A stretch of 5,860 nucleotides of DNA from assembly GCA_964436865.1 (NCBI GenBank), contig CAYTFK010000394.1, positions 1-5,860 on the forward strand, written 5' to 3'. Shown in pieces: positions 5,849 through 5,860 of this stretch. Below the pieces are notes generated by a model. It had not been told where the DNA came from and ran no database searches. It saw only the letters and a program-made list of their open reading frames with translations. This stretch comes from JAXGPP01 sp964436865 (GTDB lineage: Bacteria; Planctomycetota; Planctomycetia; Pirellulales; Thermoguttaceae). The position numbers and the translations under genes are program-made. How positions within the stretch are numbered: the first letter of the stretch is position 1; each line of letters opens with the position of its first letter.

Positions 5849-5860
5849 GCTGCCGTGTCG

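Noticed and set aside
1..5860. Mobile element, CRISPR, dif site, tRNA or a new multi-gene system
   Set aside because: I read both strands for terminal repeats, transposase motifs, regular spaced repeats, tRNA-like clover arms and a dif-like 28-mer and saw none. The genes are alternating, unrelated single units.

Overview
The window is GC-rich chromosomal DNA that looks like a planctomycete, probably Pirellulales-like. This is inferred from protein style: an FtsK with a long acidic tail and a GYGRAAR recognition helix, a secreted esterase with an EF-hand in front of its alpha/beta-hydrolase domain, and loosely packed single genes on alternating strands. No rRNA, tRNA or other marker was seen to confirm the lineage.

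Layout, left to right. Bases 1-199 are a leader region with a GC hairpin. A complete ftsK (DNA translocase of cell division and chromosome segregation) runs on + from 200 to 2776. After a 48-base convergent gap, a GNAT-fold acetyltransferase of the BioF2/CelD type runs on - (2825-3940). A 362-base divergent intergenic region follows, carrying a possible decayed gene tail on -. An exported EF-hand/alpha-beta hydrolase is on + (4303-5385, start set by a good Shine-Dalgarno). A convergent gap of 107 bases leads to a small CopZ-like heavy-metal-binding protein on - (5493-5726). The last 40 bases hold a probable extended -10 promoter firing right, out of the window.

Each gene is flanked by convergent or divergent neighbours, so all four are probably transcribed separately and no operon is visible. 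The functions do not form an evident pathway: chromosome translocation, an acyl-CoA-type transfer, a secreted ester hydrolase and copper/heavy-metal handling. I found no mobile element, CRISPR array, toxin-antitoxin pair, phage gene or defence system, and nothing that amounts to a new multi-gene system. The points most worth a second look are changes inside recognised proteins: the DNA-reading helix and acidic tail of FtsK, and the non-standard catalytic acid/histidine region of the hydrolase.
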